Source: Rickettsiales bacterium
GTDB lineage: Bacteria > Pseudomonadota > Alphaproteobacteria > TMED109
Assembly: GCA_002689905.1 (NCBI GenBank)
Contig: NZIN01000027.1
Location: 1 to 22,043 of the forward strand
Direction: 5' to 3'
DNA length: 22,043 nt
Numbering within the stretch: position 1 is the first letter of the stretch; each line of letters opens with the position of its first letter. The notes under the pieces are model-generated. The model saw only the letters and a program-made list of their open reading frames with translations. It was not told the origin of the DNA and ran no database searches. A program made the translations under genes and the position numbers. Positions 1 through 7,107 of this stretch are shown in pieces.

Positions 1-91
1 TGTGTGCTAATAGTTTTTCTTTTGCAATTAAAGAACTAAGAGCCATAAAACCAAAACCCTTAAAGATATTTCTTCTAGATATTTTAGTCAT
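1..91 (-). CDS. Partial gene: N-terminus with Tat-like signal peptide, product unknown
   Basis: An ATG at 91-89 opens a frame that runs off the left edge after 30 codons. The visible protein starts MTKISRRNIFKGFGFM and continues into a hydrophobic stretch (ALSSLIA). Ser5-Arg6-Arg7-Asn8-Ile9-Phe10-Lys11 resembles the twin-arginine consensus SRRxFLK, so export of a folded, perhaps cofactor-bearing protein is plausible. The ATG lies one base past the thrH stop codon, so it reads as the next gene of the etf-thrH operon. Too little is visible to name the product, and a single membrane anchor without Tat export is an alternative. Confidence 0.5.
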   Translation of the reverse strand, partial: MTKISRRNIFKGFGFMALSSLIAKEKLLAH

Positions 92-92
92 A

Positions 93-707
93 TTAATTTT
101 GCTTCCCTTCAAAAATAGTATTAATTTTATCGTATAACACATCAAAAGAATTACAACTAAAATACTGACTGTAATTTTTTATAATCGTTTTTGATGACTT
201 GAAAAGTATACCTATATTTGCTTCACTTAACATACCTAAATCATTTAAGCTATCTCCTATTGCAACAGTATTAAAATTTAGTGCATTCATATATTTAAGA
301 GTATAACGTTTATGTTCCTCTATACACATCTTCATCCCACTTATCATATTATTATCATCCACCAAAAGCTCATGGCAAAATACTGTAGGATAATTCAACT
401 TTTGAAATACAGGAGAAGACAAGTTAAAAAATGTATCTGATAATATGATTACCTGGTATTTTTTTCTAATATTTGTTAAGAACTCTAGAGCACCTTCATA
501 TGGATTAATTTTCGATGCAATATCAAATAATAAACTTGCCTCAATACTATTCTTACTTAATAATTCAATTCTTATTTTCATTAATTCTTTATAGTCACTT
601 ACATCTTTTGTAGTTAGTTGCAAGTCTTTAATACCTGTCTTCTCAGATAAAGAAACCCAAATCTCTGGTATCAAGACGCCTTCTAAGTCTATTCCTATAA
701 AATTCAT
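93..707 (-). CDS. thrH: ThrH: phosphoserine phosphatase / homoserine phosphotransferase
   Basis: A HAD-superfamily protein of 204 residues, the usual ThrH length. The family dephosphorylates phosphoserine and can pass the phosphate to homoserine, linking serine and threonine synthesis in the cytoplasm. The N-terminus IDLEGVLIPEIW is the ThrH hallmark: nucleophile Asp7, with Glu9 where typical HAD phosphatases carry Asp. Motif II is ILSDT (Ser90), and motif IV is GDSLND at 151-156 for Mg binding. The cap region (about 15-75) carries the family pattern EKTGI...TT.D..DY..LM. It sits 12 bases after etfA. That context does not explain its role, and it is probably just a co-transcribed housekeeping gene. 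Confidence 0.93.
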   Translation of the reverse strand: MNFIGIDLEGVLIPEIWVSLSEKTGIKDLQLTTKDVSDYKELMKIRIELLSKNSIEASLLFDIASKINPYEGALEFLTNIRKKYQVIILSDTFFNLSSPVFQKLNYPTVFCHELLVDDNNMISGMKMCIEEHKRYTLKYMNALNFNTVAIGDSLNDLGMLSEANIGILFKSSKTIIKNYSQYFSCNSFDVLYDKINTIFEGKQN

Positions 708-719
708 TAATTTATACGC

Positions 720-1640
720 TTAAGATATTTCTTCAGTAAGTTTTGGTATAGTAGTAAATAAATCTCCGATTAAACCATAATCAGCTATCTGAAATATTGG
801 CGCATCTTCATCTTTATTAATAGCAACTATAACTTTGCTGTCTTTCATCCCTGCCAAGTGTTGAATAGCTCCAGATATACCAATTGCTAAATAGAGTTCA
901 GGTGCTACTACCTTACCTGTTTGACCGACTTGATAATCATTAGAAATATATCCTGCATCAACTGCGGCTCTGCTGGCTCCTATGGCTGCGCCCATTTTAT
1001 CAGCTAATTTTTCAATTATTTCAAAATTTTCCTTAGAACCAACTCCTCTTCCTCCAGAAACAACAATTTTTGCTGAAGATAAATCAGGTCTCTCACTTTT
1101 TGTTATTTCCTTGCTGACAAATTTAATTGTTTGAACTTCTGAAATATCGGATAAGATTTCTACTTCTGCATTTCCTCCTTCAATTTCAATGGGGTCAAAT
1201 GCAGTACCTCTAATAGTAAGCATAATTATATTATCTTTTGAGCGAACTGTAGCAATTGCATTTCCAGCATATATTGGTCTATCGAATGTATTGTTGTCAT
1301 GAATCCTTATAACATCTGATATAGGTTGTAAATCTAATATAGCGCCTAATCTTGGCATAAAATTTTTAGAAAAGGTTCCAGACGGAGCTAATATATATTT
1401 ATATTTAGCAACAATTTCAAGCAAGCATTTTACCATATTCTCCGCTAAAACATTTTCTATTTTTTTATTGAAAGAATAAATTTTATTTAAACCGTTTATT
1501 CTTTTTATGTTTTCTATGTTTTCTGGGTTTAAAACTAGTAAATCTATTTCTTTGCTTAACTTAGTAGCAGCTGATATTGTAGCAAGGCTTGCTCTATTAG
1601 GTAAACCATTATCCTGTTCTACTATTACTAAACAACTCAT
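720..1640 (-). CDS. etfA: Electron transfer flavoprotein alpha subunit
   Basis: The 306-residue alpha subunit binds FAD and, with EtfB, takes electrons from acyl-CoA and related dehydrogenases and hands them to ETF:ubiquinone oxidoreductase. The N-terminal domain (1-185) is the variable ETF fold. The C-terminal FAD domain shows SGGRG (195-199), GASRAAVDAG (221-230), QVGQTGKVVAPELY (237-250), GISGAIQHLAGM (254-265) and AINKDEDAPIFQIADYG (273-289), the usual FAD-binding signatures. Its ATG overlaps the etfB stop in an ATGA arrangement at 1640-1637, typical of coupled translation giving equal subunits. No ETF-QO or acyl-CoA dehydrogenase is in the window. Complete, with no unusual residues seen. 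Confidence 0.97.
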   Translation of the reverse strand: MSCLVIVEQDNGLPNRASLATISAATKLSKEIDLLVLNPENIENIKRINGLNKIYSFNKKIENVLAENMVKCLLEIVAKYKYILAPSGTFSKNFMPRLGAILDLQPISDVIRIHDNNTFDRPIYAGNAIATVRSKDNIIMLTIRGTAFDPIEIEGGNAEVEILSDISEVQTIKFVSKEITKSERPDLSSAKIVVSGGRGVGSKENFEIIEKLADKMGAAIGASRAAVDAGYISNDYQVGQTGKVVAPELYLAIGISGAIQHLAGMKDSKVIVAINKDEDAPIFQIADYGLIGDLFTTIPKLTEEIS

Positions 1641-2389
1641 AATATTCCCTCTTTATTTTTAAGAACTTCAATTAGCTGATCAGAGCTTTCTAACATCTTA
1701 ACAGCCCCTCCTCTTTCAGGCGGATTTTCAACTTTAATAACGTCTAGTCTATTTTCTATATCAATATTTAAATCTTCTAGATTAATAATGTCTAAAGGTT
1801 TACTTTTTGCTTTCATTATATTGGGCAATGAAGCATATCTAGGCTCATTTAATCTCAAGTCAGTGGTTACAATACAAGGCAAGTCTGCTTTAATAGTTTC
1901 TAAGCCACCATCTATCTCTCTTGTAACTAATAATGATTGACCCTCTTTAGAAATTTTAGATGCAAAAGTTGCTTGAGGAAATTTCATAATACCTGCAAGC
2001 ATTTGTCCTGTTTGATTAAAATCATCATCAATTGCTTGTTTTCCTAAAATAGTTAGGTCACTTTTTTCTTTATTAACAAAATGTGCTAATACTTTTGCCA
2101 CTGCGAGAGGTTCAAGTTCTTGTTCTGTTTTAACCATAATACCTCTATCAGCTCCCATAGCCAAAGCAGACCTTATAGTTTCCTGCACGCTTTGGTTTCC
2201 TATTGATATTACTGAAACTTGATCTGCCACATTTTGTTCTTTAAGTCTAATTGCTTCTTCAACCGCAATTTCATCAAATGGATTCATCGACATTTTAACG
2301 TTTTCTTTGTCTACTCCAGTTTTATCGTGTTTTACTCTAATTTTTACGTTGTAATCTACTACTCTTTTTACAGCTACTAAAATTTTCAT
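1637..2389 (-). CDS. etfB: Electron transfer flavoprotein beta subunit
   Basis: The 250-residue beta subunit pairs with EtfA; in the family it binds AMP and carries the loop that docks onto dehydrogenases. The motif LGKQAIDDDFNQTGQM (115-130) is the AMP-site signature, and DLRLNEPRYASLPNI (177-191) is the recognition-loop signature of classic group I ETFs of fatty-acid and amino-acid oxidation, rather than the bifurcating FixA type. The start is supported by TAAGGA at 2399-2394, a ribosome-binding site that includes the stop codon of the upstream HIG1-type gene. The gap to that gene is 7 bases, and the downstream junction with etfA is a 4-base overlap. Confidence 0.97.
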   Translation of the reverse strand: MKILVAVKRVVDYNVKIRVKHDKTGVDKENVKMSMNPFDEIAVEEAIRLKEQNVADQVSVISIGNQSVQETIRSALAMGADRGIMVKTEQELEPLAVAKVLAHFVNKEKSDLTILGKQAIDDDFNQTGQMLAGIMKFPQATFASKISKEGQSLLVTREIDGGLETIKADLPCIVTTDLRLNEPRYASLPNIMKAKSKPLDIINLEDLNIDIENRLDVIKVENPPERGGAVKMLESSDQLIEVLKNKEGIL

Positions 2390-2396
2390 AATTTCC

Positions 2397-2594
2397 TTAG
2401 TTTTTTATTAATCCAAATATAATTACTATAAATAATATGGCGACAGCTTGAAATAACACTCTCATTCTCATTAGTTTTTGCGACCAATTTTTATTAAAAT
2501 TATCTCCTCTAGCCATAGCAATCACTCCTAAAGTCAAAACTAAAAATACCGCGATAGAAAAAAAGATGACACCAAAATTTAAGATAAATTGCAT
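2397..2594 (-). CDS. Twin-transmembrane HIG1-domain-like small protein
   Basis: A 65-residue inner-membrane protein with two helices (about 5-27 and 45-63) joined by a short polar loop. The loop and second helix hold ARGDNFN and LMRMRVLFQA, matching the R-x-R-V-x-x-Q pattern of hypoxia-induced (HIG1) domain proteins; mitochondrial relatives assist respiratory complexes. In many alphaproteobacteria this small gene lies just upstream of etfBA, often with a cobalamin adenosyltransferase gene, which is absent here. The exact bacterial function is not established. AAAGG at 2604-2600, five bases ahead of the ATG, supports the start. It is the first gene of the etf operon. Confidence 0.85.
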   Translation of the reverse strand: MQFILNFGVIFFSIAVFLVLTLGVIAMARGDNFNKNWSQKLMRMRVLFQAVAILFIVIIFGLIKN

Positions 2595-2667
2595 TTAAAC
2601 CTTTATTTATGAGTATAGTATTAATATATATATATATTATCATAAAAAATTGTATACTTAAATAGTT
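2595..2667. promoter_or_regulatory. Divergent promoter region with (AT)7 core
   Basis: These 73 bases separate the minus-strand etf operon from the plus-strand hydrolase operon. A TATACT hexamer occurs on each strand: at 2617-2612 reading left and at 2653-2658 reading right. An alternating (AT)7 run at 2624-2637 lies between them. Neither has a convincing -35 box. The leftward -10 leaves room for a short leader with AAAGG. The rightward -10 ends nine bases before the ATG, so its transcript would be leaderless or nearly so. This is pattern-based prediction only. Confidence 0.5.
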
Positions 2668-3318
2668 ATGGTTAAAGATAGAAATCTAGAAGGTCCTATT
2701 ATAGAAACAGAAGAAGACACTCATGCTTTAGTCTTTTTCTTGCATGGCTGGGGATCAGATGGTAATGACCTTATACAGATTGGGCAGATGTGGAAATCAC
2801 AATTACCCAAAGTAACCTTACTTTCTCCAAATGGACCAGAAGTATGTGCAGGTAATCCTCATGGAAGACAGTGGTTTGATATACTTAACAATAAAGAAGC
2901 ACAAACATTAAGTGAATTACATCAAGCCTATTTGGATTTAAAAAAATATATAAAGATTAATTTAGACAAATATAAGGTTCAAAAAAATCAATATTTCCTT
3001 GTAGGATTTAGTCAAGGAACAATGTTGGCTTTATATTTGGCTTTAAGAGAAAAACTGTTAGGTGTAGTTGGTTATTCAGGAGCCCTATTGGGAATTATAC
3101 CAGAAGATACTCTTACAAAAAACGAGTTTTTATTAGTACACGGCAAAAATGATAATGTAGTCCCAATAGAAAAAATGTATGAAGCTGTAAAGAAACTAGA
3201 ACATTCATCTAGTTTTCTTAGCAGTAAGGTATTTGATAATTTAGAACATTCTATAAATGAAGAAGGTCTGCAAGCTGGTTTAAACTTTATTAAAAGTAGA
3301 ATAAACGACAATAAATAA
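2668..3318 (+). CDS. Alpha/beta-hydrolase, phospholipase/carboxylesterase family
   Basis: A 216-residue cytoplasmic serine hydrolase of the Abhydrolase_2 (acyl-protein thioesterase / carboxylesterase) family. The oxyanion loop is FFLHGWGSDGNDL (23-35). The nucleophile elbow is GFSQG (113-117) with Ser115. Asp162 in LVHGKNDNVVP and His194 in LEHSINEEG complete the catalytic triad, at the spacing normal for the family. The length is typical, and no signal peptide is seen. The natural substrate cannot be read from sequence; short-chain esters or lysophospholipids are the usual in-vitro substrates. It leads a plus-strand group with the HNH and GT39 genes. No ribosome-binding site precedes the ATG, in keeping with a very short leader. 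Confidence 0.9.
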   Translation: MVKDRNLEGPIIETEEDTHALVFFLHGWGSDGNDLIQIGQMWKSQLPKVTLLSPNGPEVCAGNPHGRQWFDILNNKEAQTLSELHQAYLDLKKYIKINLDKYKVQKNQYFLVGFSQGTMLALYLALREKLLGVVGYSGALLGIIPEDTLTKNEFLLVHGKNDNVVPIEKMYEAVKKLEHSSSFLSSKVFDNLEHSINEEGLQAGLNFIKSRINDNK

Positions 3319-3325
3319 ATTCTTT

Positions 3326-3332
3326 AAAGGAG
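3326..3332 (+). promoter_or_regulatory. Shine-Dalgarno site for the HNH gene, pointing to an ATA start
   Basis: AAAGGAG is one of the stronger ribosome-binding sequences in the window. Six bases later comes ATA (3339-3341), in frame with the HNH gene. The first conventional start codon in that frame is TTG at 3366, which is 33 bases from this site and has no site of its own. Confidence 0.6.
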
Positions 3333-3338
3333 TAAAAA

Positions 3339-3899
3339 ATAACTAGTTTAGAAAATAGTCCTTGTTTGGTTTTAAATGCAGATTATCAACCCCTTAGCTA
3401 TTTTCCATTGTCTTTGTGGGGATGGCAAGATACTATCAAAGCAGTTTTTTTAGATAGAGTCAATATTGTTGCTGAATATGAAAAAAAAGTAAATGCTTCT
3501 CATTTCTCTATGAGGCTGCCTAGTGTAATCTCATTAAAAAAATTTATACCAATAAATAAAAGAATTCCTTTCACTCGATTTAACTTGTTTTTAAGAGATC
3601 ATTTTAAATGTCAATATTGTAATACAAAATTTAAAGCTTCTGATTTAACGTTTGATCATGTCATATCAAGAGCGCGTGGAGGTTTATCTAATTGGGAAAA
3701 CGTAGTGTCAGCATGTTTTAAATGTAATAATAAAAAGGGTAGTATGAGTTGTAAAGAGGCTAATTTGAAATTAGTAAAGGCACCAAAGAAGCCAAGTTTT
3801 TTTGAGCTTCGAGAGGCTGGAAAACTATTTCCACCTAACCACTTACACCATACTTGGAATGACTTTCTCTATTGGGATACAGTTTTAGAGTCAAATTAA
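3339..3899 (+). CDS. HNH endonuclease family protein
   Basis: The HNH domain has a zinc-binding CQYC (Cys82, Cys85, counted from the TTG at 3366), then LTFDHVISRARGGLSNWENV with catalytic Asp97-His98 and Asn112, and a second pair CFKC (Cys117, Cys120). The N-terminal part (VLNADYQPLSYFPLSLW...DRVNIVAEY) and C-terminal LFPPNHLHHTWNDFLYWD match a widespread alphaproteobacterial family of about 180-190 residues with no established role; a DNA-processing nuclease is inferred. The frame is open back to ATA at 3339, placed correctly after AAAGGAG, which gives 186 residues. Relatives carry a comparable lead-in before VLNAD, so ATA is preferred over TTG (177 residues). An ATG misread as ATA is possible. 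The gene follows the hydrolase by 20 bases. Confidence 0.85.
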   Translation: MTSLENSPCLVLNADYQPLSYFPLSLWGWQDTIKAVFLDRVNIVAEYEKKVNASHFSMRLPSVISLKKFIPINKRIPFTRFNLFLRDHFKCQYCNTKFKASDLTFDHVISRARGGLSNWENVVSACFKCNNKKGSMSCKEANLKLVKAPKKPSFFELREAGKLFPPNHLHHTWNDFLYWDTVLESN

Positions 3900-3908
3900 T
3901 TTCTTATT

Positions 3909-5346
3909 ATGTTAATTAAAGAAAAAAAAATTAGTCTAGCTTTATTTTTTTTTTCTATATTTGCCATTTTTTCTGTAAGGGTTATTTATAACTTTTATTT
4001 AAATTTACCTTTACACTTTGATGAAGCTCAATACTGGGATTGGTCGCAAAACCTTGATTGGGGATATTTTTCTAAACCACCATTTTTAGCTTTTTTAATT
4101 AGATTAATTACAGAAACATGCGGAAGCGGAGAAAATTGTATAAAATCTTTATCTGCTTTTATTCATTCCCTTACAAGTATTATTATTTTTCTATCAGTTT
4201 ATAGTATGACTAAAAATTATAAAAAATCTTTTTTTGGATCTTTGCTTTTCTTATTAATGCCAGGAATTACGTTTTCTAGTTTTATGATTTCTACAGATGT
4301 ACCATTAATTTTTTTTTTCCTCGCTTATAGCTTTAATTCTGATAAAAAGCTATTATTCCAAAGTATTTCATAATACCTATGTTTTTCTATTAGCTCTTGC
4401 TCTTGCATTAGGTTTCTTATCAAAGTATGCAATCTTTTATATTATTCTATCCTGCCTTTTAAGTACTATCATATTTAAAGATTGCCGTAGTTTTTTTTTA
4501 AGAAAACAATTTATCATTACTTTATTTATTACAGTAATTTTGATTTTACCTAATATTTTTTGGAACTATAAAAATCAATTTGTTACTTTTTCTCATACAG
4601 CTGATAATGCTAATTTAAATTATATTCAATTAAATTTTTTACAGGGTATAATATTTTTATTTTCTCAAATAGTAATGTTTGGAATTATTCCTATTATACT
4701 TTTATTCTATAAATATATTTCATTAAAAAATACTTATACTTTACAAAAAATTCTGTTTTTATGCTTTATCTTTCCTATAATACTTGTGTTTTTATTAGCT
4801 ATATTTTCAAGAGCTAATGCTAATTGGGCAGTAGTAGGCTACCCTTTTGGTTGTATATTGTTGGCCAGTTTGATAAATATAAAAAATAATTTTTACAAGA
4901 ATATTTGCTTGATTAATCAATACATATTTTTTGCTGCTATATTTCTCTTAGCCAGCATATTACCACTTTTTGACTTAGACCCTTTTTCAAAAGTAAGACA
5001 TATTAAAATTCTATCTGAAGTTTTAAAAAAGGAATTAATAAATGGAGAAAATATTGCTTTTATGGCTGATGATAGAGAGGACTACGCTCATCTATTATAT
5101 TACTTAAAAGATATAGACGTCAAAAAAGCAAAATGGAACGGAGATAATAGGATAGATGATCATTATGAGCTTACTACACATCAAAACCATTTAATAGGTA
5201 AAAAAGTTTTGTTTGTTACTAGAACAAAACCTACTGATGCAATGATTGAAAAAAGTAGCTCGTACGAAAAAATAGATAGTCTTATTTTTAAAACTAATAA
5301 AAGGTCTAAGATATTTAATATTTACTTATTTAAAGATTGGAAATAA
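3909..5346 (+). CDS. GT39 (PMT/ArnT-like) glycosyltransferase, frameshifted at a 10-T run
   Basis: An integral-membrane glycosyltransferase that moves a sugar from a polyprenyl-phosphate donor to an acceptor on the periplasmic side. The first frame (to a stop at 4373) has the hallmark LHFDEAQYWDW (Asp38-Glu39, the acidic pair of the first periplasmic loop), then YFSKPPF and several helices. The rest continues in another frame, picking up ALALALGFLSKYA near 4390-4436 and running to 5346. Dropping one T from the run at 4309-4318 joins the halves into 478 residues with normal family order (VPLIFF, then SLIALILIKSYYS). Causes could be a sequencing error, a fresh mutation or transcriptional slippage. 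No ribosome-binding site is evident before the ATG. The gene ends one base from the convergent LAB_N gene. Confidence 0.8.
4309..4318 (+). other. 10-T homopolymer at the GT39 frameshift
   Basis: Ten consecutive T follow ACCATTAA. Upstream of the run the frame encodes TDVPLIFF; downstream the family-like sequence is in the frame reached by removing one T. Another 10-T run at 3945-3954 in the same gene is in frame. Homopolymers of this length are prone to polymerase slippage and to read errors. Confidence 0.75.
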
Positions 5347-5347
5347 T

Positions 5348-5692
5348 TTACTTATTATCTCTAATTAAACTTAAAACGTCTTTTAAAAATATTTTGATAT
5401 TTTTTAATATTGTTTTAACGTTCAAATTTATTTTATTTTGTTTATTTATAAAATATAAATTTCTTCCATAAATAAGTAGTCCTGTAGCCTGTCCCATAAT
5501 AAAAACAGGGTCTTTTCTATGAATTGCATATACTAATAAAGTAATCCCTCCTAAAATACTAAAAAACCAAAAACCTAATGGAATTATACTTTTTTTATTA
5601 ATTTCACTATAAATCCATTGTAATATAAATCTTGCTGAAAAAAATATTTGCCCAGCAAACCCTATTATTAACCACCCCAGACTAATTTCCAT
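5348..5692 (-). CDS. LAB_N-domain small membrane protein
   Basis: A 114-residue inner-membrane protein matching the lipid A biosynthesis N-terminal (LAB_N) family: WLIIGFAGQIFFSARFILQW (8-27), KSIIPLGFWFFSILGG (34-49) and MGQATGLLIYGRNLYFI (66-82), about three helices, then a basic tail. Such stand-alone proteins usually sit between a GT2 and a GT39 gene, as here, and are thought to work with them in making or moving lipid-linked sugars; the biochemical role is not proven. It overlaps the GT2 gene by 11 bases, so translation is probably coupled. Its stop is one base from the GT39 stop on the other strand. Confidence 0.85.
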   Translation of the reverse strand: MEISLGWLIIGFAGQIFFSARFILQWIYSEINKKSIIPLGFWFFSILGGITLLVYAIHRKDPVFIMGQATGLLIYGRNLYFINKQNKINLNVKTILKNIKIFLKDVLSLIRDNK

Positions 5693-6440
5693 ATTTAACT
5701 CTCCTTATTCTCTTTATATTTTTATTTTTATCAATAATTATGGGCCAGACAGACCTTTTTCTTAACCAAACAACTCCAAATATGTCATTTATACCCACTA
5801 AAAACCTTTCATAGTTTGAATACTTTGACATGCCACTATTTCTTTCTCTATGATTAACTGCAATAGAAATAACTTCTCCGTGAAACATTTTATATAAGAA
5901 AGGTAAAAATCTGTGTATGTGATTAAAAAAAGGTAATAATAAAAAATCTTTTTTTCTAAAAATTTTAAGTGCACAACCTGTATCTGGCGTATTATCCTTT
6001 AAAATTAATTTTCTTATTTTAAACGCTAACCTAGAAGCTATCTTTTTAGAAATACTATCTATCCTTTTCACTCTATTTCCTATAACCATCATAAAATCAA
6101 CTTTTTCATTAAAACTTCTCAGTAATTTTAGAATATCCTTAGGATCATTTTGTCCATCTCCGTCCAAGGTAGCTATAAAATCATACTTTGCATTTAATAC
6201 TCCTGTTTTAAGGCCTACACTTTGTCCATAATTTTTTTTATGAGTAACTATCAATATATTTTTTCTCTTTTTACTAATTTTTTTAAGAACTTCTTGAGTA
6301 TTATCATCAGACCCATCGTCTACTACTACTATTTCATAAGTTATTTTTTTTTGTAAAACTGTATTAATTTCTTTTATTAGATTGCTTATATTATCTTGTT
6401 CATTAAAAATGGGTATTACTACTGATATTTTATTAATCAT
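5682..6440 (-). CDS. GT2 glycosyltransferase (polyprenyl-phosphate sugar synthase type)
   Basis: A 252-residue GT-A fold enzyme of the dolichol-phosphate mannose synthase / ArnC group. It is expected to place a sugar from a nucleotide donor on a polyprenyl phosphate at the cytoplasmic membrane face. Motifs: VVIPIFNEQDNI (7-18), VVDDGSDDNT (39-48), the donor and metal site TLDGDGQNDP (91-100), TPDTGCALKIFRK (151-163) and NSGMSKYSNY (201-210). It lacks the two C-terminal membrane helices of ArnC, so it is closer to the short soluble DPM1 type. The sugar is unknown. It overlaps ccmI by 8 bases and the LAB_N gene by 11. The convergent GT39 enzyme is the likely user of its lipid-linked product. 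Confidence 0.9.
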   Translation of the reverse strand: MINKISVVIPIFNEQDNISNLIKEINTVLQKKITYEIVVVDDGSDDNTQEVLKKISKKRKNILIVTHKKNYGQSVGLKTGVLNAKYDFIATLDGDGQNDPKDILKLLRSFNEKVDFMMVIGNRVKRIDSISKKIASRLAFKIRKLILKDNTPDTGCALKIFRKKDFLLLPFFNHIHRFLPFLYKMFHGEVISIAVNHRERNSGMSKYSNYERFLVGINDIFGVVWLRKRSVWPIIIDKNKNIKRIRRVKYGN

Positions 6441-7107
6441 TTAAACTCTCTATATTTTCTAATCTTTTTTCTATTTCCTCGTATTCTAAGCTATTTTTAT
6501 CAATTAGACTTAGTAATTTTTTATAATATCTTCTAGAAAGAGGTCTTTTATCTTTACTATAATAATAATTAGCTAAAACAATTAGGGCAGATATATTGTT
6601 TTCATCCTTTTCTATTATTTTATTAAATAAATTTAATGTTTTATTACTTATATCTTTTTTTTCTAATAACAGTCTAGTATTCGCCTCACCAATCATTAAA
6701 TCTATATCTTCTATATCCAACTCTCTACCTTTCTCAAATGCTTCTAAAGCTCCTACAAAGTCGAAGAGAAAATATTTAGTCTGAGCTAATTTTTTTATTA
6801 AATCAATATTTTCAGGCTCTTCAAGTATTTTTTTTTCTAGATTTTCAACAACTCTAATTAAATCTTGAGGTTTTATATTGCTCGCATCAAATATAGAAAT
6901 ATTATTACTAATTTTATTTATAATACTATTGCCAATCCAAAAATTAGATATTTGCATATATATAAGAGTAACTAAACTTAATAATACGATAAAATAGGTT
7001 AAGAATATAAGGCGTCTTTTTTTCTTTTTATTTTTTATAATAAATTTTAAAATAAAATAAGTTAGTAAAGCAGTTAAAATAAAAATGAATATAAAAATGT
7101 ATATCAT
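6433..7107 (-). CDS. ccmI: CcmI-type cytochrome c biogenesis protein with TPR-like region (short)
   Basis: CcmI chaperones apocytochrome c to the haem ligation complex. The start chosen is the ATG at 7107, which forms an ATGA overlap with the ccmH stop; a longer reading from 7182 would duplicate ccmH sequence in another frame. The 224-residue protein has helix 1 (about 2-23), a tiny basic loop (KNKKKKRR), helix 2 (about 33-51) and a periplasmic alpha-helical part with TPR-like repeats (ALEAFEKGRELD, SALIVLANYYYSKDKRPLSR). Well-studied alphaproteobacterial CcmI proteins are clearly longer, with a larger leucine-zipper loop between the helices and more C-terminal repeats, so this is a reduced form. 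Position after ccmH supports the name. Confidence 0.8.
   Translation of the reverse strand: MIYIFIFIFILTALLTYFILKFIIKNKKKKRRLIFLTYFIVLLSLVTLIYMQISNFWIGNSIINKISNNISIFDASNIKPQDLIRVVENLEKKILEEPENIDLIKKLAQTKYFLFDFVGALEAFEKGRELDIEDIDLMIGEANTRLLLEKKDISNKTLNLFNKIIEKDENNISALIVLANYYYSKDKRPLSRRYYKKLLSLIDKNSLEYEEIEKRLENIESLND

Noticed and set aside
2624..2637. (AT)7 as a possible CRISPR, satellite or origin element
   Set aside because: A single short dinucleotide run with no spacers or repeated units; better explained as part of an AT-rich promoter region.
3072..3311. 79-residue minus-strand open frame
   Set aside because: Shadow of the hydrolase catalytic region; no family features.
5344..5350. Bidirectional terminator between GT39 and LAB_N
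   Set aside because: Only one base lies between the stop codons and I see no GC-rich hairpin followed by T near it.
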